Origin: Chloromonas sp. AAM2
Taxonomy: Eukaryota > Chlorophyta > Chlorophyceae > Chlamydomonadales > Chlamydomonadaceae
Length of the DNA: 25,078 nt
Assembly: GCA_004335635.1 (NCBI GenBank)
Contig: QAXH01003425.1
Location: forward strand, 1-25,078
Direction: 5' to 3'
Positions 11,801 through 23,097 of the stretch are shown piece after piece (the stretch's first letter is position 1; the number at the start of each line of letters is the position of its first letter). Position numbers and translations under genes: made by a program. Under the pieces are notes generated by a model. The model was not told the DNA's origin and did no database searches. It saw nothing but the letters and a program-made list of their open reading frames with translations.

Positions 11801-14800
11801 TTGGGGTTGTAGTGTTGCAGGATGGCGGTATGGAACCCTTGCAGAAACGGCAGCGCATCACTCAGCCAGATTCCCAGTGTACGTCAGCACTCACTGGCAA
11901 ACAGGAGGGAGTGAATGGCAGCGTGCAGGTACAGGCCATGGGAAGCGGCGGTAGCGGTACAGGGCGACGACGATCCTTTGATGGACAGCCTTGGCCTGCA
12001 CAGGATTGCATGGCACAGCATGCAGGCAGCTCGCCCGAGCCAAGTGGGACGGCATTTGCCGGTGATGCAGGCACGTACAGCCTGGCACATCGGGCCAGCT
12101 TTGGCATGGCTGGCACAAGCACCTCACTTAGCCTCACAGAGCATCAAGTCAGCAGAGGTTGCTCTCCCATTGGCAACTCCACCAGCCTGTGCCCACACAT
12201 GGAGACCTCGCATGGCACCCATGCGCCCAGTATTCTGGCACCAACACCTACGCAGGGTGTGACAACAGCCACTGCGCTTGGAATAACTGGTCGTGGCAGC
12301 CCCCGCCTGCCAGGCATGGTGGCCAGTGAACCTCGCAACGTTTTCCACCCCATTGATCACATCTTTCAGTTTCATCAGGCCTTGCGCCAGGAGCTGAAAC
12401 AACTGGAGGCAGATGCCCTGCGTGTCGAACAAGCAGTCATGGCGTATATGACTGAGCCAGCGACTCTTTCACCTGCTGTTTCTGGTGACAGCCAAGGTGC
12501 ACAGAAACAAGGGGCAAGTAATGCACCAGGCCCAGCACCACAAAATGCACAGTTCACAGAGGCAGCAGAACCTGTTGGAAGCTGTATGCCAGACAACATG
12601 GGCACACGCAGCCACCATTCAGCGCATGGTTCCGACCCCAGCACACATGCGGCTGGTGCTGACACTGCAACAGGCTCTGGCACGTGTGTGACCAGCGGCG
12701 CTTGTGCAGCAGCAGCAGTAAGGCCCGGCATGCAAGAGCAAGGCATAGCAGCTGCAGTACCCCAGCTGAGCGTGGCCAACATGCAAGGGAAAGTCGAGGA
12801 TGCTGGCTACGCAGGGATGAGCCCTTACCAATACATGCAGCTCAACGGTGCTCAGGGCGCTGATAGCCCTGGGCACATGAGCGGAGGGATGGCAGCTGCG
12901 CCTGCATCGTATGTCAATCGCCTGCCGAAGCGTGTGGGTGCAGCTCTGCAGACTCTGGATGGCCGATTCCAGTTCCTGTGGGGCATCTACAGGTGCGCGG
13001 GACAGAGGTGGTGGTCAGTGAACCAGCCTGGGGCTGCAAACACGCATCGCCTCACGTATATCTTTACCTGCTGTACTTGAGTGCTCAGTTGGGTGCTGCT
13101 ATGGGCAGTTCTGGTTATGAGCTTTGGTGGTGTCTGGGATGCAGCCGTGCCACTTGACCTCGCTGCGTATGTTTTGTCGTAGGCATGAACTACAAAGGGC
13201 TTTGCGCTGATGTCAAGCGTCTATTCCTGACATGAATGGGCACCCATGCGTATTCCCGTGCCTGACGTATTCATAACTATGCCTTATTATTGACCAAAAA
13301 CACCACCCATACGCATGTGTTTGTCTTATTGTTGCTGTCTTGCAGGGCCCACAGCCGCAGCGAGGATGAGATCGTGTTCCCTGCCCTGGAAAGCAAGCAG
13401 GCGCTGCGCAACGTGAGCCACGCCTACACGCTCGACCACCAGCAGGAGGAGCAGCTGTTCCTGGACCTCGAGCAGGTGAGACAATCATAGCTGGAAGAGA
13501 AGGAAGCCATCATCAAAAGGAATTCGTATACTGCTCTTGCCCAGTGCATGTTCCTCGGCCATTGGCGGACAGCGACCACGGCACATTGTTCCATCTTTTG
13601 GAACGTGTCTCGCAGTTGCAAGAGCGCTTCCCATTGTGAACCGGGTGTGCAAACCACACAGACAGAGGTACAGACAGACACCCACGCCCAACCACCCACA
13701 CTTGTCAGTTGCAAATCGCGTCTTGAGAGTGTGGAGGATGCGCTGAGCAGCAAAAAAAAAGTTGCGTAGTAAGAAGGCCTGAAGGTCAGGCCCCGCAGAG
13801 ATTGTCAAATCCAGGCGCCCACGACACGTACAGTCTCGAGCTGTTCAAGCCAGGAAGCAGAGGACGGAGGCGGCCCTAACAACTAGCTGGAGTTGATGCA
13901 TAAATCTGCAAGTGCCAAGCATCAATGTGCGTATGAGCACATGGCCAACGATTATGGTGATCATGACATGTACGGCATGCACACTACAGGTGTTGGATGC
14001 CCTGCGCCGCTGCGACGGCAGTTTGCGTGAGGCGCGCGAGTCGGTGCTGGCGGTGCGGCGCATGTGCGCTGCGGTGCGTGCCTCGCTGGAGACGCACATC
14101 CGCGCAGAGGAGGCGGAGCTATGGCCGCTGTTCACAGGTACGGCTGGATTGTGCTGCACTGCCACCAGCTGGTTTGTTCTGGTACTGCCTTGGTCGTGAC
14201 GTCAGGAGCCTGCACTGCACTGCCACCAGCTACGTTGTCGGCAGTGCCTTAAGTATCAGCACGACGTCAGGAGATTTTACAACCAGCTACCTTTTGTCTG
14301 CTGCGACACCTTTACTGTATCACCGGCCTGCACGCTCGCTATGCAAGCCAGCTGGGCTATCCAGTAACAGAGAAATGGGCTCGGAAGGAACACATGTTGC
14401 TGTGTTGGCCGTTGTCATGCTCACTAGTCAAGACGGGTCTGTGTTCATGTTTAGCCAATCCACGTACGCACTCTTGCAGTTGCTCCTTGCATCTCTCAAT
14501 TACAAGTTTAATTGCAGCAAAGAGCACTGACATGTGGCCCGACTGGTGGCACTGAGCAACGCACGCACTGCAAGCGGACTGGTTGTAGCAAAGGCTGTTT
14601 ACCTGATTTGGTTATAGCTTAACTTGTATCTGACTGGTGGTCACGTGCTACTGCAGAGCACTTTAGCCTTGAGGAGCAGCAGTACCTGGTAGGGGTCATC
14701 ATTGGCCGCACGGGGGCACAGGTGCTGCAGGCACTGGTGCCATGGATATCAGGTGCGTCTGTCTGTGCAGTTGATAACATCAGATGTTTGAATTCTCAAC

Positions 14801-17800
14801 TTTTCGGGGCATCATGCTCATGCTTTGCTCAGTGGCAGCTGCTAAACTAATCCAATCTGCATCTGAAACTGCAGCGATGGTGAGGCCGTGACATCATGAG
14901 ATGAAGTCGGGGGCCGATCAGGACTCAAGCGGCCACAGTGCTATGTCTTACAAAACCGTGCGGTTGTTGTCTTTTGCAATGTCTGTGGCATTGTTGTATG
15001 TCCGATGCTTTGCAGAATCGTTCAGCCTGGAGGAAAAGGAGCTCATGATGGGCAGCCTCAGGCAGGCCACCAAAAACACCATGTTTGACCAGTGGCTGGA
15101 GGCAATCTCGCACCAGCCAACCGCCGTGGCAGCTGTGCCAGACGATGAGCAGCCAGACACAACCACGCCAGCAGCCGCCCCCATGCCAGGCCACGCGTTG
15201 CCTGATCCTGAGCTGGCCAGGTTTCTAACCGACAATTGCGCTGCCCATGCAGCAACGGTCACCGCAGGCGCCATGCCTGCAGGCATGGGCTGTCTGCCGG
15301 CAAGCGCGGTCGTGGGTGTGGGTAATGAAGTAAGCAAGCAGGTGCAGCTGGCGCCAGCCGATGGCACAGAGGGTGAGCTAGGGCATGGCGAGGGCAGTGA
15401 GACGGAAAGCAAGGCTCTACCAGGGGAAGAGGACAGCACGCCTGCGGCAACAGTGGAAAGCAGCATGTTCCGGCCTGGTTGGGAGGACATCTTCCGCATG
15501 AATCAAAAGCAGCTCGAGGCAGCTGTGATGCGTGTGTCAGCTGACCCGCATCTGGAGCCAGGGCGCAAGGCGTACTTGATCCAGAACATCATGGTGTCGA
15601 AGTACATTGTGGCGCAGCAGAAACGGATGAAACGGGAGCTGCAAGAGGCGGAAGCTGCTGATGGGGCGGGCGGGTCGGGCGGAGTGCGGGAATTGGAGGG
15701 CATGCCAGGCGTGGCGGCGGGGAACGAGGCGGAGGGCGCGGCGGTGCGGGTTCGGACCCGGCGCACGTACCATGATGCGGTGCATGGCGTATTGGGGTGC
15801 AAGCACTACCAACGCAAGGCGCAGCTTGTGGCGCCATGCTGTCAGCGCATCTTCACATGCAGGTGTGTGCTTGAAGCCTGACAATTCATGTGTTTATTCA
15901 TCTGTACCTCTCGTCCTTGTTCCAATTTTGTGATGTGTGTTGTTGATGCGTACGTTTACCTTCTTCATGCGAGTTTACATGTCAAGCCTGCTCTGTTCTA
16001 GCTACATGACCATTCGCTTCAAACGCAGAAAGCGTATCGTTTTGTTCAGCAAATTTCGGAACACGATGGTCAAAAAGCAGTTAAAAATCAGGTTTTTTGG
16101 CTGTTCAAGCATTCCACTTACACGAACCTCAGGTTTTTTGCACATTTCCGCAGACGGCATTGTAAACCACTTTGAGCCAATCCAGCACAATTTCCAACAC
16201 TAGTGTGCACCAGTATCACAGGGTACCTGTGCACGGCACCTGGAGCTTGACCTGTAAGGCAGACACTGTTTTCGACTCAACAGTATTACGAACCTGGTGT
16301 TTTGCCATCTTTGACAAGCTTGGTTTTACGAACCTCAGGGTTTTTTTTGTGAAAATTCAAGGTCCAAATTTGAGGACTTTGACGAAGCGGGTTCCAAAAC
16401 TCGCAGGGCAATATGTTATCAAAAGAAGTCATCCTGTGCTACTCTGCATACTGGGCTGGGCTCAGCCATCTGTCGATAGGCTTGCTTTGTGCATTGCCCA
16501 ATGCCTATGCTGAAACTTGAAGTTATCATGTGTATCAGCCCTGGCATGCTTTGATGTAGGCTGTGCCATGACGAGGCTGTCAGTCACCGCATGGACCGCT
16601 ACGCTGTGAACAACATGGTGTGCATGGAGTGTGGCGTACAACAGCCGGTTGCCGAGTCATGCAACACATGCGCAACCAAGCTCGCCAGGTGTGTGGCACG
16701 CTCAACAAAGGCATTACCAAGGGATCAGTTGCCGGACCAGTTTGTCTGATAGCGACTTTGCCGCTTGATACTGCCTGTCTGAGTGCTTGATGCATTGTGC
16801 GAAAGGCGTACATTCAAGTTCAGGTCTGTAGAGTACACACAGTTCGGCAGCCTGGCTACACCAGCAGGTTAACTGTTTGATGACGGCTCTGCTGCCTGCG
16901 TACTTGAGCTGCATGCAACACTGACTAGGACCTTTGGAACCGCCTTACCAGGTACTACTGTAACATCTGCCACCTGTTTGACGACGAGCCAGGACGGCAC
17001 ATCTACCACTGCCCCTTCTGCAACGTCTGCAGGTAGGTGCAATGGCACGATAAGGTTGCAATTTGCAGTTTCTTACCATGCTTGAGCACACTGAACCGTT
17101 GCTTAGGTTTTGTTATGACCTGATCACCATATTGGCATGGCGCCAGCTGGATCAATGCAATGAATGCTTTCAAACGTTGCATGGGCGCCACAAACTCAGC
17201 TGCTGACCACCGACTGCCTTCGTCCAGGCATAGAGTTGTGACCGTGAACATGAGTTTGATGAGTTTTGCCGCTGGTGTGTTTCTTGTGTGTGCGCAGGCG
17301 TGGCAGAGGTCTAGGCATTGACTTCTTTCACTGCATGAGCTGCAACGCATGCATGAGCTTGTCGCTGTTCAAGAGCCACACGTGCCGCGAGCGCGCCATG
17401 GAGAGCAACTGCCCGGTGTGCAGCGAGTACCTGTTCGACTCTGCAGACCCTATCAAGGTAGGACAGCTGCTAGGGCTATGGCCAGCCATCACAGCTTAGG
17501 ACAGCCAATGTTTTGAGAAAGCGCTTTGTCATCAGCACATTGTGCTGCATGTTTCACTGTAAATGACCTGATCCAACTGAGGAGTATTTCTGGAGTATTC
17601 CATAGCAACCAGGAGAAGCTGGTTGTTGCAGCTGAGCTTGCCAAGAGGTGCCATGGCCTTCTAACAAAATAGCTGGAGCCTCAGCTTCAACCCGCCTGAT
17701 GCTCCTGTCGTTGCCTTGCATGTCGTGCTCTGCAGGAGCTGCCATGTGGCCATCTGCTGCACAGCCGCTGCTTTGCCGAGTACACACGTGAGTCATACGC

Positions 17801-18816
17801 CATGCAGGAATGCAGGCACCATGCTCTCACCATTCTCATGCATGGTGTCTGTTGATTTGCTTCACATCTTGATCTTGCACGTGCATGGTAAGAGCCCGTG
17901 ACAAATGAGCCAGTTCTGCTTCACATCTTGCACAAGCTCTGTGATGAACAAAATCATGTTGCTTGCATTTGCATTGCTGCACGCAGGGTACAACTACACG
18001 TGCCCTCTGTGCTCCAAGTGAGTGACGTGTGCTCAGTCGTCATGGCACAGCATGCAGCCAAGGATCACATGCGACGGCCGCGCTCTGGACATGCAATGCA
18101 CAAGCATTGTCAAACAGATGCGCAGTGCAGGGCCCGCTTTGCCCTCGGTGTGGTCTATTTGCATGTTCAGGGGCTTGGCATGGCATGGCATGGTGAGGAT
18201 TGTTGGCGGTTGCAAGGAGCCACATAGAGGGCACAGCTCTGCCACAGCCCCTTGCATGGGTGGCACAGCCCATCAAAATGTGATGGTCCAGCTTTGTGTG
18301 ACAAGGAACAACTGACCACGCTCATTGCCCGAGTTGCTTGCAGGTCTGTGGGCGACATGAGCGTGTACTTTCAGATGTTGGACTCCCTGTTGGCATCGGA
18401 ACGGCTGCCATCAGAGTACGCAGGGCGCATGCAGCAGGTAAGCGTTGGAGATGTGCACCATGTTGGCAGGGCTATGCAGCTGAAGAGTTGCTTCAGTCAC
18501 AACATTGAGCAACGTTTACACAATCAGGTTCTGAATGACACGAGATGCGTGCATTAGGCAATCCATGCAGAGACAGTATGCATGCGGGATGCATGTGCGC
18601 AGGTCACAGGCATAGCAAGATGCGATGCAATGAAATGTACCTTCAGAGTGGCCAAGTGCCTGTCCTGTACATTCAGTACCAATTGTTATTGACAGTATCT
18701 TCTGTGCCATGGCGCAGATTCTGTGCAATGACTGCGGCAAGAGCGGCTTTGCGCGCTTCCACTTTGCCTACCACGCGTGCCCCCACTGCCGCTCGTATAA
18801 TACTCGGATCATGTGA
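8814..18816 (+). CDS. BTS: BRUTUS/HRZ-type hemerythrin-RING E3 ubiquitin ligase (1662 aa, 18 exons)
   Basis: Exons: 8814-9134, 9221-9292, 9373-9452, 9526-9724, 9960-10522, 10836-11106, 11377-12992, 13346-13475, 13990-14137, 14657-14752, 15016-15862, 16560-16688, 16952-17032, 17298-17457, 17736-17787, 17987-18017, 18344-18437, 18718-18816; total 4989 nt, in frame. Plant homologues bind iron through hemerythrin domains and ubiquitinate bHLH regulators of iron uptake, in nucleus and cytosol. Three complete hemerythrin domains show the H, HxxxE, H, HxxxE pattern: H53, H101/E105, H128, H174/E178; H376, H421/E425, H461, H510/E514; H835, H1043/E1047, H1072, H1120/E1124. Next come a CHY zinc finger (from [10 protein letters not shown], ~1426), a CTCHY finger (~1492-1550), a RING-H2 (CPVC, then CGHLLHSRC, then CPLC, ~1556-1597) and a zinc ribbon ([18 protein letters not shown]). 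It is longer than Arabidopsis BTS (~1250 aa) through linkers. The ATG follows an in-frame TGA at 8799. The C-terminus could instead continue into 19116-19338. Confidence 0.95.
14153..14273. repeat. Imperfect tandem duplication in BTS intron 9
   Basis: Two adjacent units of about 60 bp (14153-14208 and 14214-14273) share CTGCACTGCCACCAGCT at the start, ACTGCCTT/CAGTGCCTT in the middle and GACGTCAGGAG at the end. They lie between coding exons 9 and 10. Confidence 0.7.
16087..16350. repeat. Degenerate ACGAACCTCAGGTTTTTT repeats in BTS intron 11
   Basis: The motif appears at 16121-16140 and 16326-16348 with good conservation, and in weaker form at 16284-16306. A partial copy (ATCAGGTTTTTTGG) is at 16087-16100. 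All are in the same orientation. The surrounding intron (15863-16559) is visibly more AT-rich than its neighbours, so it may contain an old inserted element. No coding capacity was seen. Confidence 0.6.
18175..18191. repeat. Short GGCAT tandem run in BTS intron 16
   Basis: Slightly more than three GGCAT units in a row lie in the intron between 18017 and 18344. They are part of the widespread GCATGG word usage of this locus. Confidence 0.7.
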
Positions 18817-19115
18817 GGGGAGGTGCAGCCCTGCATCAAGAGTGCCTCAGATTCTACGGTTCATGTGGTTTGGACGTCCACGTGGTCACAGAATCCTGAC
18901 AGGTCAAGACTGAGCCTGGAACAACGAGTCTAGGTTCTCGTTTGGGACGCCCTTCAATCCACTGGATTTTGGCATTTGACAGCTCTGGTTTTTGTCAGTT
19001 CGCATGTGGCAGGGCGGGTCTGCTCCAGGGGCTCCTGGTTCATGCGGGTAGATGAGCAGGTGAATCGAGCAGCCTGGCCGCTGTGCTGTGTTTGCCTGCC
19101 CCGCTTGCTCCCCAG

Positions 19116-19338
19116 TAATGACAACGTGGCGGTGCCAACTGAGCCGTTAGCGGCTGGAGGCGCTGCAGCTGTGGCATGGGGCAAGTCCAGTGCGTGGCAG
19201 CGCGTCTTGTTCAAGCAGGCGTCTGCACGACGTCTGCCTTTTTGCATTCTGGACACAGCCCAGACTGGCACTAGCTACAGGCGCATCAGCGCCTCCTGGT
19301 GTGGCATACTGGATGTGGCATGGAAGGTCCCTTGGTGA
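19116..19338 (+). CDS. Possible alternative last exon of the BRUTUS-like gene
   Basis: The end of exon 18 reads ATC ATG TGA GG. The same bases contain a donor, AT|GTGAGG at 18812/18813. An acceptor with a strong pyrimidine tract (CCCCGCTTGCTCCCCAG, ending at 19115) lies 303 bp on. Splicing there joins AT to TAATGAC in frame, gives SYNTRIINDNVAVP, and stays open for about 73 more residues to TGA at 19336-19338. The tail is Ala/Ser-rich with no recognised domain. The plain stop at 18816 gives a normal-looking family C-terminus (SYNTRIM), so this exon is optional or spurious. Confidence 0.35.
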
Positions 19339-19507
19339 ATATCTTGCCAAAGAGAATGCAGCACAACAGACCAGCCTGGGACAGCAGCACTCCGTTACGT
19401 CAAGGAAGCCATGCCACGCCGCAACAGCTGTGTGGGCATGGCGAGAATTGGCTATTCATGTCCAGCCTATGCAAGGACGTTTTTTGGGTTGTGTTGCCCG
19501 CATGCTT

Positions 19508-19560
19508 TGGCCAGTTCTGGGACAATTTGAGTATCTTGCACTGGAACCCGTGTGGTGCCA
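19508..19560 (+). repeat. Solo end of the GCCAGTTCTGGGACA repeat family
   Basis: The stretch matches the terminal motif (GGCCAGTTCTGGGACAATTT) and then CACTGGAACCCGTG. It resembles the first ~50 bp of the copy at 20269 more than those at 6566 or 21020. No inverted partner was found nearby. A looser copy (GCCAGTCCTGGGACC) lies at 19618. Confidence 0.6.
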
Positions 19561-20268
19561 TTTGTCCTGCATGATTTGGTACACACTTCGCCCACCGTGT
19601 AGAGGAGTCGAATGAGTGCCAGTCCTGGGACCCTTTTGTCTTTTGACACTTCCTGTCTCCTGGTTTGCTGTTCCAGAAGTGGCAAGGCACCATCTACCAC
19701 AAAACGTTAGCCAGGCACTCCTATTCATTGCACTTGCAGGCAACAACTACCCTGGTGGGCTTGAGTGTTTTGCCTGCTAGGTTGGAGTTGGCTGTCATTA
19801 TCACTAGAGGGGAGGGATTCCAACCCGTCCAACCTAGAAGTGAAGGGGATTACGACACACCAGGATAGTGATGGTGGTGGCCAACCCCTTGAGGTGCTAT
19901 CCTGACAGCAAACCTCGTTAAACATCTTGCAGACCAACGTAAATCAGCACGCTGAGCAATACCCAGGCACTGCTGGTACGTTCCGCCTGGCATATCATGG
20001 ATGCCTTGCCAGTTGTCGGACGCAGTCCACCTTCGGCTTTGTGGCTGCAATTGATGTTTGCCAGGATCATTCACGTTCATCTGTTGGAAATGATGTCCAT
20101 TGGCTGCTCTAGACACTACTAGGTGACTAGGTCAGTTGGCCTGAATAGTGGCATCGGATAATCTAATCTGGCATAGCCTGGCAGAGAGTCTGGAGTGGCT
20201 GATGAAACGCTTGGTGTGGGCGTTCTGAAGCACAAGTTACTCTGCTGTGCATTTGCAAAAAGCCAGAA

Positions 20269-20322
20269 GTTTGCCAGTTCTGGGACAATTTCTGGGAGTT
20301 CCACTGGAACACGTTTTTGGTG
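20269..20322 (+). repeat. Solo end of the TTTGCCAGTTCTGGGACA repeat family
   Basis: The stretch begins GTTTGCCAGTTCTGGGACAA and continues with TTCTGGGAGTTCCACTGGAA, sharing the CACTGGAAC block with the copy at 19508. No inverted partner is visible, so it may be a decayed or truncated element. Confidence 0.65.
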
Positions 20323-21019
20323 TGTGTTTTCGAGGCATTTTTTGCAATGCTGCACCAGCATGCATCATTACGCGAACGACATGCACCACGTGGCTAATAG
20401 CGTGGCATGTTTCTTCATCTGAAAGGGACAGTAGGCCGTGGAATTCAAATCTCGTGTTGAGGAGGCAGCTGCTTGTGGGCTGCATGACGGGTGTTCTCCA
20501 AACACGGGAACTTGTTCCCACCGTAGTTCAAGAGATTGTGAGCTTCGTGACGCGTCTTTTGCAGAAGCGTGAACTTGTTTTCATCTGCTCAGGGTTGCAT
20601 TTGGAAGGTCATAGCTGATGAGTTCTCAGGCTGATAGGATGCCAACAGGCGGCACTTCACCCCGGCAACTGACACAGATCTAGCACCTCTGAACCTATCA
20701 CGTGAGTCCATGGGTTCTGGATTCACAGCTCGCGCACTCCACAAGCATCAGACCTGCCTGCATGAGTGTTGAATGTTAGTCTTGAAGCGGACACTGCACA
20801 ACTGTGCACACCAAAAAAAATCATTTCATCGCGCCTGATTGAGGCTTGCCGCAATGTTGATATTTGCCGCCAGGTTGTTGACAGAGATGCACCTTTCCGT
20901 GTACAAGTTTTGGTCGTTGATTGATGCAGGTGGTGGACGCTTAGATGTACATTTAGTCTTCACAGATTGTCCGAGACGCAATAGTATGGTGAATGGTTTG
21001 ATTTGGCGGGAAAAAAAGG

Positions 21020-21247
21020 TGTTTGCCAGTTCTGGGACAGTTTCCAGAGTTTTGAGGCCTGGCCTTTGGCTGGACGTGTACCAGTTTACACACCAACAGC
21101 ACATCCCAGTCTCACGCCACACTGGCACAGACGCAATATTCACTGTCTCTGCATGTCCACAGCTCAATGCCCTGAAGTTGTCCCCTTTTGCTGTCCCCAC
21201 ACTGGCTCCAGTGGCGTTGCTGGGAATTGTCCCAGAACTGGCAAACA
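21020..21247. mobile_element. MITE-like element, 228 bp, with 28-bp terminal inverted repeats
   Basis: The left end 21020-21047 starts TGTTTGCCAGTTCTGGGACA. The right end 21220-21247 is its inverse with 26 of 28 bases matching. The interior has no coding capacity. It belongs to the same family as the intron element at 6549-7052, sharing the terminal core but not the interior by eye. A TTGTTTTGCAG sequence, which looks like a splice acceptor, sits immediately outside the right end (21250-21260). A clear target-site duplication is not seen. Confidence 0.75.
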
Positions 21248-23097
21248 TAGTTGTTTTGCAGGTACATGGTTGGAAGGAGTCACGTTTGTTGTAGCAGGCA
21301 AGAAACGTGCGACCAGTGCGAGTATTGGGTGCCAACTACTTCGGCTATAAAGGACGCACTTACTAGTTTGAAAGCAGTGACACTACTTGGCAACTGTGCG
21401 TTGCAGCTGCATCTTTCACAAGATTGCTTTTAAGGCTGCTGGCAGCCTGACACACAGCATGGCAATAAGCTGCTTGGCCTGGCTTAGTGAGTGGCTAGTG
21501 TACCTTCCTTTCTATTCTGTGTGAAACGTGTGGAGCGCCGGTTCTTCATCTTTCATGTTTGTCTATCTTGCCTTTTATCAGGCTGCATGTGAGCGGGGTT
21601 CGGAGAGCATCCACTGTCCTACATCCCAGGGTACAGTGGCGAGTGACTGGCAGGAAATCCTTTGAAGAAAATCCAGCCCCCAACCTTACTGCGCCATGTA
21701 TTGCGCCACGAAACTGACGCAAGCTATGTTGGTTGGTGTTTGAAGTCGTGATTTTCCCTTTTAAGTTTAGCTTCTTTTTCCGCTGGGGTCCTGACTTGAG
21801 TATTGTTGCCTACGCTGCAGCCTTAAGGCAGCGCGCCGGTGAGCTTTCTGATACTGTATTGTAAACTCGGCACTATCAATTGCTCAAGTATTATTGCACA
21901 GAAGCTGTGTGAGCCCCAAGGAAGCAGTCTCAGGTGTCATGAATTGGCAACGCAGACACACAGTGGTTTAACAGCAGAGGAGTGTATGGATCGTTTATGG
22001 ATTCAAAACCAGGCCTCCACACTGAGGCTACCACCACCAAGTATCCTGACGACAGCAAACCCAGCCTTGTGGCGCACCACACAGCCACTTGTTGATCAAC
22101 CTGTTGATCGTTCTACAAGCCAGATGCTCGTGATAACTGTCCCCCTTTCAAACCGCCAGTCTGAGTATCAACCATCCAATGTATCCACTGACCTCCCGGT
22201 GTATCCACCTCAGTCCTGCGGACTGTCTGCTTTGCTGCACGATCGTCCTTCTTCTGTCTTGCCACGCTTGTGCGACACCCATGTGCCCTTGTGCTCGCAC
22301 TGAAACCTGTTGGTGCGTGGTTCTGTTCTGTCATCTGCCTACTAGGAACATGCAGTAGCTGCCGTGCATCAGCAATAGCAACTGCAGTAGCACCTCAAAG
22401 GCCCATGATGACCTGTGCTCACATTTCGAATCTTCGTTGCGAGGGTGCCCGTGCCGCTCGATATCAGTTGGTTGCAAAGTGCACTGTGATTGATTTCATC
22501 TTGTTATGTGGCAACAGCTTTTCAAGTGCACATTGTAGCTTCTCTGTCAACTCATGCCTTGCACATCATCCTTTGTCATGCATCCTGCCCTGCGCTCCCA
22601 GCGCACTGCCTGCTGCCACTGCTCCCATGCAATGGCAGCTGACAAGACAACGTCTTGTACCAGCCCATCTAAGACATGGGGCATAATTCTGCTGGCACTC
22701 CTGTACTGGCAGCCTGTGAGTTGTGGTTAACGGCGTAGGGTTCCCACGCTGGGGTAAGGCGAGGTTTCAAAGCTGTTACATTTCACCATGAACCTGGTCT
22801 GTTAGAGCAGCCAGCTAGCAAGCAGCACCTGAATCCCAAGCTAGCTACTACTAACCCCCCAGCTAGCATGAACGATTTGCCCGCTGGTTAGGCCGATTAG
22901 CAGGGCTGGTGAGGCTTGCATGGTTGGGCGCACGGTTAGATGGTTAAAGAGCTACAATCAGAAAGAGGCACAGTTGGACGGTTATGCTCATGGGGCTAAC
23001 CATGATTTCTAACCGGCGCCCCACCCCTATCAACATTCTGACGTGTACTACTCAGTGTGTATCATGGTGTGATGAGTACAGCCGAAGCAGGGCCACA

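Larger units (their letters stand above)
18817..23097. other. Gene-poor intergenic region, 4.3 kb
   Basis: This starts with the probable BRUTUS-like 3' UTR, or its extra intron and exon. I found no recognisable protein domain on either strand; the open frames (for example 21839-22303 and 22270-22686, plus strand) show no family motifs. The region holds copies of the TTTGCCAGTTCTGGGACA repeat family at 19508, 20269 and 21020-21247. Toward 22800-23040 it becomes rich in GCTAGC and GGTTAG words, next to the boundary of the right inverted-repeat arm. Confidence 0.55.

Noticed and set aside
11397..12782. Long minus-strand open frames opposite BTS exon 7.
   Set aside because: They are shadows of the GC-rich coding exon, with Ser/Arg-rich composition and no domain. 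The plus frame continues the hemerythrin protein.
14874..14879. A 5-base micro-exon (CGATG) with AG before and GTGAGG after, between BTS exons 10 and 11.
   Set aside because: Including it shifts the frame. Splicing exon 10 directly to 15016 keeps frame and gives the expected family sequence ([12 protein letters not shown]).
21590..21660. GGGTTCGGA-containing segment considered as a tRNA T-arm.
   Set aside because: No matching acceptor stem, D-arm or anticodon arm could be folded around it by eye.
21839..22686. Plus-strand open frames of 138-154 residues in the intergenic region.
   Set aside because: They show no recognisable motifs and low-information composition, with no splice-site support and no conservation evidence available.
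22800..23040. GGTTAG/CTAACC words near the right arm, considered as telomeric or subtelomeric sequence.
   Set aside because: They are scattered and not in tandem, and do not match the TTTAGGG-type repeats of green algae.
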